Below, one piece after another: positions 14,695 through 14,826 of a stretch of 14,826 nt of DNA (positions within the stretch are counted from its first letter, which is position 1; each line of letters opens with the position of its first letter). A model generated the notes under the pieces. That model did not search any database. It was not told where the DNA came from and was given only the letters and a program-made list of their open reading frames with translations. A program made the position numbers and the translations under genes. The stretch covers positions 1 through 14,826 of the forward strand of contig JAFGNO010000156.1 in the NCBI GenBank assembly GCA_016926985.1, written 5' to 3'. The DNA comes from Anaerolineae bacterium. Lineage in GTDB: Bacteria > Chloroflexota > Anaerolineae > Aggregatilineales > UBA3940.

Positions 14695-14748
14695 AAGATA
14701 CTCTCCTCAGTCTACAACGGCATCGAGAAGCCAGAACAGGCTGTAAAA

Positions 14749-14769
14749 ATGCCCGCCTGAGACGGGCAT
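14749..14769. terminator. Bidirectional intrinsic terminator
   Basis: A 7-bp perfect stem ATGCCCG/CGGGCAT (14749-14755 with 14763-14769). On the minus strand it runs into ATTTTTAC, a good U-tract; on the plus strand into CCTCTTTTC, a weaker one. It could end a minus-strand gene lying beyond the right edge or the plus-strand structured RNA. The 50 bases between the RNA candidate and this stem (14695-14748) show nothing else I recognise. Confidence 0.65.
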
Positions 14770-14780
14770 CCTCTTTTCGA

Positions 14781-14810
14781 TTGACATATATTCTACCCAA
14801 AATTCATAAT
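14781..14810 (+). promoter_or_regulatory. Promoter facing out of the window
   Basis: TTGACA (14781-14786) is followed after 18 bases by CATAAT (14805-14810), one mismatch from a full sigma-70 pair apart from the slightly long spacer. It lies just past the terminator and points right, so a plus-strand gene probably begins soon after the window's end. Confidence 0.5.
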
Positions 14811-14826
14811 TACGGGTATGAGAGAA

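Noticed and set aside
14710..14826. Open minus-strand frame from the right edge to a TGA at 14710-14712
   Set aside because: Only 38 codons, reads through the terminator stem and the -35/-10 pair; probably chance.
1..14826. CRISPR array or tRNA/rRNA genes
   Set aside because: No regularly spaced direct repeats, no tRNA T-arm signatures and no rRNA-like stretches were seen on either strand.

Overview
The window looks like chromosomal DNA of a moderately GC-rich, non-enteric bacterium. The groES-groEL operon carries a CIRCE operator (HrcA control), the promoters are sigma-70 type and several ribosome sites are strong GGAGG. The gene mix fits a Chloroflexota (Anaerolineae-like) genome: a TolB-like/TPR protein, a GT39-like membrane glycosyltransferase with a large outer domain, a PPi-type phosphofructokinase, an SbcC/Rad50 with a short coiled coil, and SelB. 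That placement is inference from gene style, not a database result.

Left part (1-4050): the 5' end of an acyl-CoA synthetase gene leaves the window on the minus strand. A divergent plus-strand pair follows: a cysteine-free coiled-coil protein of unknown role and, 4 bases after it, selB, the selenocysteine elongation factor. selB has no clear ribosome site of its own. It meets a small minus-strand membrane-protein gene tail to tail, with both stop codons inside one CTAG.

Middle (4100-8000, minus strand): a TolB-like/TPR protein gene, then a regulatory segment (possible terminator or structured RNA, a consensus -35/-10 promoter and a CIRCE element with 20-bp arms), then groES, groEL and a strong terminator.

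Right-centre (8127-13037): a plus-strand membrane glycosyltransferase gene converges on a minus-strand sbcC/Rad50-type gene. Their stop codons abut as TGATCA with no space between. No sbcD is next to sbcC.

Right end (13151-14826): a phosphofructokinase gene with the residues of the pyrophosphate-dependent type lies on the minus strand. Beyond its start is about 500 bases without a convincing protein gene. About 345 bases of this (14350-14694) are packed with perfect hairpins, have a long-range closing stem, and end in a hairpin followed by TAGTTGAC. This is my best candidate for an undescribed element: a structured plus-strand RNA resembling the omega-RNA/right end of IS200/IS605 (TnpB) elements, but with no nuclease gene. 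A terminator and an outward-facing plus-strand promoter follow at the window edge.
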